A stretch of 9,175 bases of DNA from CAYJAD01 sp964371225 (GTDB taxonomy: Bacteria; Desulfobacterota; Desulfovibrionia; Desulfovibrionales; Desulfovibrionaceae): the NCBI GenBank assembly GCA_964371225.1, contig CAYJNA010000093.1:1-9175 (forward strand). Direction: 5' to 3'. Below are positions 6,343-9,175 of the stretch, piece by piece. Position 1 is the first letter of the stretch; every line of letters starts with the position of its first letter. The position numbers and the translations under genes are program-made. The notes under the pieces were generated by a model that saw only the letters and a list, made by a program, of their open reading frames with translations, was not told where the DNA came from and ran no database searches.

Positions 6343-6392
6343 CACAACTATATATCAAATAATTGTGTAACTTCCCTTTAAAAGGAATATTT

Positions 6393-7574
6393 ATGAAAAA
6401 ATTTCACATTCTCCCCTTTCTTATGTCTTTTACCCTTTGCATGGTTCTTTGTGCTACTGCACCAGCTGTAAGCTATGCAGCCGAAAGTACCACTACAGCA
6501 AGTGCAGAACAAAATAATCCCCAAGAACAAAGCCCCCTAGCGTCTGCCATAGCCGCCGCTGTAGATGCGAAAAAAATTGATCCAGCGGCGCCGAAAGGCT
6601 TTTTAGGTATTCCGGGTGCTCCAAGCATTAGCCCTGTGCTAGCTTTTTTCTGGGCCATTTGGGTAGGCTGGATATTTTCCACTGTGGGCGCATTTGGCGG
6701 CGTTATGGCCTCTGTAGGACATATTAACGTCTTTGGCCTTGGAGACTATGCCGGCTCCTTTGGAAAGGACATGGCTTTAAACAAAGGTATTACAGACTCT
6801 ATTCGCGTTTCAAATCAATGGCTTGTGGGCTGTTCAGCCTTTATTTCATCTTTTAAATATTGGTCCATAGGCCGCATTGTACTTCCTCTTGGTATTGCCC
6901 TTGGCATTGGCTCTTTGGCAGGCGCCACGCTCATTCCCATGCTTACACGCGGAAAAGTAGATTTTTCCAGCTATGTAGGATTTTTCGGACTTTTCGTACT
7001 CGGGCTTGGATGTTACCTTTTCTATGAAACAACGCCAGCAGCCAAAGCTAAAAAACAAAATGCCGCCGCTGCCGCCAAAGCTTTTGAAGAAGCTTCCAAA
7101 GATCATAACTCCAGCGGGGAGCAAACTCGTGTTAAGGTAGTAAGCATCAATGCATCACGTGTGGTGTTTACTTTCTGTGGCGTAGAATTTTCCTTCAGCA
7201 CCTTTGTACCCGTTGTAGGGGGATTCGTCATCGCTTCAGTGGCTTCTTTCTTAGGCGTAGGCGGTGGATTTTTATTGGTGCCTTTCCTCACTAGTGTCGC
7301 TCAACTTCCCATGTACCTTGCTGCGGGAACTTCGGCTTTTGCGGTATTCGTGGGTATGATTGTGTCCATCTCTACCTTTATGTTCGGCGGTACTCCGGTC
7401 TACTGGCCGCTTATTGGTATTGAATTAGCCGGCATTGTGGTGGGTTCTTGGGTTGGCCCCATCACTGCTAAATACCTTCCGGACGTATGGCTTAAGCGTT
7501 TATTCATTGTACTTGCCTTCGTGGTAGGTATTAATTATGTTTTACGCGGTTTCTTTGACATGCGTTTATGGTAA
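6393..7574 (+). CDS. TauE/SafE (TSUP) family permease with N-terminal extension and central hydrophilic loop
   Basis: A 393-residue inner-membrane permease of the TSUP type, longer than the usual 240-270 residues. The ATG at 6393 has AAAGGA six bases upstream; an in-frame TTG at 6363 has nothing comparable. Residues 1-30 look like a signal peptide (MKK, hydrophobic core, SYAA) and are followed by a polar, Ala-rich stretch to about residue 68 that may lie in the periplasm. The first TSUP half starts near residue 82 (AFFWAIWVGWIFSTVGAFGG). A hydrophilic, Ala/Lys-rich loop of about 50 residues (212-265) leads to the second half, with the family hallmark SFLGVGGGFLLVPFL (285-299) and AAGTSAFAVF (310-319). 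The probable substrate is a small sulfur-containing or organic anion, not determined here. It is the second gene of the DUF169 operon and ends at a strong terminator. Confidence 0.92.
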   Translation: MKKFHILPFLMSFTLCMVLCATAPAVSYAAESTTTASAEQNNPQEQSPLASAIAAAVDAKKIDPAAPKGFLGIPGAPSISPVLAFFWAIWVGWIFSTVGAFGGVMASVGHINVFGLGDYAGSFGKDMALNKGITDSIRVSNQWLVGCSAFISSFKYWSIGRIVLPLGIALGIGSLAGATLIPMLTRGKVDFSSYVGFFGLFVLGLGCYLFYETTPAAKAKKQNAAAAAKAFEEASKDHNSSGEQTRVKVVSINASRVVFTFCGVEFSFSTFVPVVGGFVIASVASFLGVGGGFLLVPFLTSVAQLPMYLAAGTSAFAVFVGMIVSISTFMFGGTPVYWPLIGIELAGIVVGSWVGPITAKYLPDVWLKRLFIVLAFVVGINYVLRGFFDMRLW

Positions 7575-7596
7575 TAAAGTAAAATATATAACTCAT

Positions 7597-7638
7597 AAAA
7601 AAGCTCTTACCTCAAAGGATTTGGGTAGGAGCTTTTTT
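7597..7638 (+). terminator. Strong, potentially bidirectional terminator after the TSUP gene
   Basis: About 19 base pairs form between 7597-7616 and 7620-7638, with one bulged C, two G-U wobbles and the tight loop GGA. The outer part is A6GCTC facing GAGCT6, so either strand ends in a T run. It lies 22 nt after the TSUP stop and 15 nt before the next start codon, so the following gene probably needs its own promoter or read-through. Confidence 0.9.
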
Positions 7639-7653
7639 CACTGCAATAAAATT

Positions 7654-8151
7654 ATGCAAAATATTTCTTTCTGGATTCCGCTGTGGTTAGATACTTTCCT
7701 CATCGCCCCTTTTCGTTGGCCCAATGATGCGCAAACTGGCTTCTGGTTGGGCTGTGCCTTACTAGCTCTATATTGCGTCATTATTGGTAAAATCATTTAT
7801 GCTCTCTTGCAACGCATACATGGTAAATATTACAATAACATGCAAAACGATATGCAACAGTATCATAAAGCTAGCATCAATGCTTTACACGCAGGTAATA
7901 AAGAAGCTTATTTTGCCGTGAACACATTGGCACATGATAGTTTTGGCAAGCATTTTTTTGCACGTGCCAGTATCAGCATGGCCAGCCTCATGCCACTCCC
8001 CTTTGCTTTAGCTTGGCTGTCTCTGCGTTTTGAAGGTTTAGAGCTTTACTCCATCCCCTATACAAGCTTAAGTATGGGCTATGTATTTGTATTTCTTGTG
8101 TGCTATATCACTTTACGTCTAAGCTGGGCTTCTATACAAAAAAACAGCTAA
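7654..8151 (+). CDS. Small three-helix membrane protein of unknown function
   Basis: A 165-residue protein that I do not recognise with certainty. The ATG at 7654 is the first sensible start, since the frame upstream runs back through the terminator. It has no clear ribosome binding site; the nearest AGGAG belongs to the terminator stem and is over 20 nt away. An amphipathic N-terminus is followed by a membrane helix at about 28-52, then a polar helical stretch at 53-105 (RIHGKYYNNMQNDMQQYHKA and GNKEAYFAVN), a second helix at about 107-124 and a third at about 138-158. One helix, a polar helical hairpin and two more helices is the order seen in the DUF106/EMC3 branch of the Oxa1/YidC superfamily, but no diagnostic motif confirms this. 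The stop overlaps the convergent glycosyltransferase gene by 4 nt. Confidence 0.75.
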   Translation: MQNISFWIPLWLDTFLIAPFRWPNDAQTGFWLGCALLALYCVIIGKIIYALLQRIHGKYYNNMQNDMQQYHKASINALHAGNKEAYFAVNTLAHDSFGKHFFARASISMASLMPLPFALAWLSLRFEGLELYSIPYTSLSMGYVFVFLVCYITLRLSWASIQKNS

Positions 8152-8843
8152 AAACGTTTAAAAGCTTGTTGAGTCGCCCATTTAGCAGTGTATTTTTTGC
8201 ATGCTTGTTCATAGATGGGCTTTTCTAGCTGCCCAAGATGGCTTACTTCCGAAGAAGATAAGGAACCTAAATGATACAATTCTTGCCCACAAATAGCATA
8301 ACACAATTTACCTTGGGTACGATTTACGTGTAAAAGGTAATTATCACCGTAAAAAACCTTAAGCTCCTCGGGAATGGGCACATAGCTATTCCTATGCCCA
8401 AACATAGCAATGCCAAACCAATAGCAAAGATGATTCATTTCTCGTAAGTAAATTTTTTCAGCAGGCACAATAGGGTATTTATATTTTTGTAAATCCACAG
8501 ATTTAACAAAATCACCCATGATACCTACAAGCCCCATGGAAGGTTCAAGCAAGCTTAAAACCAAAGAGCAAAACTGCGGAGAAATCATAATATCATCATT
8601 CATAAGGCACCAATATTCAGTATTGCAATGTTGCATACCTAAATTCCATGCCGGATTCACAAAGATATTTTCTTCTAAAGCTAACACTTTCATTTTTCCC
8701 GAAGGAAAACTTAGTCCCTGCCCGCTATTATCTATGATAATAATTTCTTTTACATGAACATCATCATGCAAATTACGCAAAAGTAAGGGTAAAAGAGGAT
8801 TTTTCTGCAGTGTTGGAATAATAACGGTAAGTTCTTTTTTCAT
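8148..8843 (-). CDS. Family 2 glycosyltransferase, short soluble form
   Basis: A 231-residue GT-A fold glycosyltransferase that would transfer a sugar from a nucleotide-sugar donor in the cytoplasm. Visible signs are the first strand ELTVIIPTLQKN (4-15), the donor-binding EIIIIDNS (33-40), FVNPAWNLGMQ (61-71) typical of family 2 enzymes, the metal-binding MNDDIM (81-86), and FYGDNYLL (164-171) at the likely acceptor site. No membrane helix is present. The start at 8843 follows AAAAAAGG five bases upstream. The frame stays open for 55 more codons to a GTG at 9008, but that part has no ribosome binding site and an odd composition, so I leave it out. Its stop overlaps the convergent membrane-protein gene, with no terminator between. 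The sugar and acceptor are unknown, and no other glycan genes are visible in the window. Confidence 0.85.
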   Translation of the reverse strand: MKKELTVIIPTLQKNPLLPLLLRNLHDDVHVKEIIIIDNSGQGLSFPSGKMKVLALEENIFVNPAWNLGMQHCNTEYWCLMNDDIMISPQFCSLVLSLLEPSMGLVGIMGDFVKSVDLQKYKYPIVPAEKIYLREMNHLCYWFGIAMFGHRNSYVPIPEELKVFYGDNYLLHVNRTQGKLCYAICGQELYHLGSLSSSEVSHLGQLEKPIYEQACKKYTAKWATQQAFKRF

Positions 8844-8922
8844 AAATACCTTTTTTATAAAAGCGGTATTTTCATGTATCATAAAATAGAAAACTTTGCA
8901 AAATACAGAATAACTGTGCTTC

Positions 8923-8946
8923 CTTGTTTGATTTGTAGGGTTAAGG
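8923..8946 (+). repeat. Diverged direct repeat, copy 1
   Basis: CTTGTTTG, six variable bases, then AGGGTTAAGG. The same arrangement with the same 6-nt spacing recurs at 9040-9063, giving 20 of 24 identical positions. The copies are 117 nt apart. Confidence 0.55.
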
Positions 8947-8967
8947 GGCTCGGTTATGGGGGTAGGG
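8938..8967 (+). other. G-run cluster, possible G-quadruplex
   Basis: Four runs of three or more G occur on the + strand (8938-8940, 8945-8948, 8958-8962, 8965-8967) with spacers of 4, 9 and 2 nt. The middle spacer is longer than the classical limit of 7, so this is a weak candidate. It lies about 95-125 nt upstream of the glycosyltransferase start, on its template strand. Confidence 0.25.
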
Positions 8968-9004
8968 CTATATTTATTTATTTTCTGTATAACGTAGAAA
9001 TACG

Positions 9005-9154
9005 TCACCGTCTTACCATTTGTTTTACGCCATAATTTTCTTGTTTGCTCCGCAGGGTTAAGGCTTCAACGGGGGCATGCCCCCTTGCCAGCCTTAACAA
9101 ACCGGCTTCCCCCTTGCAGTCTGGCAGTGGCCTTTCCTTTCGGGGCTTTTTCAC
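9005..9154 (-). CDS. Possible small ORF, doubtful
   Basis: A 49-codon frame from a GTG at 9154 to a TGA at 9005 encodes a basic, Arg/Lys-rich peptide. Nothing in it is recognisable and no convincing ribosome binding site precedes it. It runs through the large hairpin and one copy of the direct repeat, so it is more likely a by-product of a structured repeat than a gene. It is listed only because the GC-richer stretch is otherwise unexplained. Confidence 0.12.
   Translation of the reverse strand: MKKPRKERPLPDCKGEAGLLRLARGHAPVEALTLRSKQENYGVKQMVRR
9040..9063 (+). repeat. Diverged direct repeat, copy 2
   Basis: Partner of 8923-8946, with the same two conserved blocks and the same spacing. Its AGGGTTAAGG block runs into the left arm of the hairpin at 9057-9098, whereas copy 1 is followed by unrelated G-rich sequence. 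Confidence 0.55.
9057..9098. repeat. Large GC-rich hairpin
   Basis: GTTAAGGCT (9057-9065) and AGCCTTAAC (9090-9098) are perfect reverse complements. Inside them CAA pairs with TTG, and at the centre lies the perfect palindrome GGGGGCATGCCCCC (9071-9084). No T run follows directly on either strand, so it is not a standard terminator. It may be part of a dispersed repeat or the edge of an element that continues beyond the window. Confidence 0.6.
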
Positions 9155-9175
9155 TCACTACATTCGTGAAACGAT

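Larger units (their letters stand above)
8844..9175. other. Upstream region of the glycosyltransferase and GC-richer right end
   Basis: No gene is called with confidence. Positions 8844-8930 are AT-rich and should hold the glycosyltransferase promoter, but no hexamer pair with proper spacing was found. From about 8931 G runs appear on the + strand. From about 9040 to the end the base composition is clearly richer in G and C than the rest of the window, and it contains the hairpin at 9057-9098. Confidence 0.5.

Noticed and set aside
6343..6367. Hairpin between DUF169 and the TSUP gene as a terminator
   Set aside because: CACAA/TTGTG plus three more pairs is weak and no T run follows, so it does not separate the operon.
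7537..7653. Upstream extension of the three-helix membrane protein frame
   Set aside because: It overlaps the end of the TSUP gene and runs through the strong terminator hairpin at 7597-7638, so it is an accidental open frame.
8844..9008. 55-residue N-terminal extension of the glycosyltransferase
   Set aside because: The enzyme fold starts at MKKELTVIIP directly after a ribosome binding site; the extension has no matching family sequence and contains repeat DNA.

Overview
The window is AT-rich bacterial chromosome with well-spaced genes, clear purine-rich ribosome binding sites and strong intrinsic terminators. It carries two TauE/SafE (TSUP) permeases, a DUF169 protein, a periplasmic Cu/Zn superoxide dismutase and a multi-PAS hybrid kinase. 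That mix would suit a low-GC sulfur-metabolising proteobacterium of the Desulfovibrio type. This is inference from gene content only; no rRNA or other marker gene is present. No mobile element, CRISPR array, tRNA or rRNA was recognised.

Layout, left to right. Positions 1-369 are mostly non-coding and end in a candidate promoter for a short TSUP permease (370-1158, +). A convergent spacer (1159-1515) holds a long AT hairpin, a strong + strand terminator and a small inverted repeat related to sequence at the left edge of the window. sodC (1516-2082, -) follows. It is divergent from a 916-residue cytoplasmic hybrid histidine kinase with four tandem PAS domains (2389-5139, +), which ends at a 14-bp perfect-stem terminator.

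The best-defined transcription unit is next. A near-consensus sigma70-type promoter (5318-5346) overlaps a Fur-box-like sequence and leads into a hairpin-rich leader of about 175 nt. The leader precedes a cysteine-rich DUF169 protein (5530-6342) and a TSUP permease with a signal-peptide-like N-terminus (6393-7574), closed by a terminator at 7597-7638. A 165-residue, three-helix membrane protein of unknown function (7654-8151, +) then overlaps by 4 nt, tail to tail, a small family 2 glycosyltransferase (8148-8843, -). The right end (8844-9175) is richer in G and C and contains a G-run cluster, a diverged direct repeat and a large hairpin.

How the genes may work together (inference): the DUF169 and TSUP genes look like one operon that handles and moves a sulfur species or other small anion, possibly under metal or redox control. 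SodC and the PAS kinase share an upstream region and may belong to oxygen or redox defence and sensing. I found no unmistakable new multi-gene system. The least ordinary points are a SodC with no cysteine at all, the twin CxxC tail of the DUF169 protein next to its TSUP partner, the structured leader of that operon, and the repeat-bearing right end.
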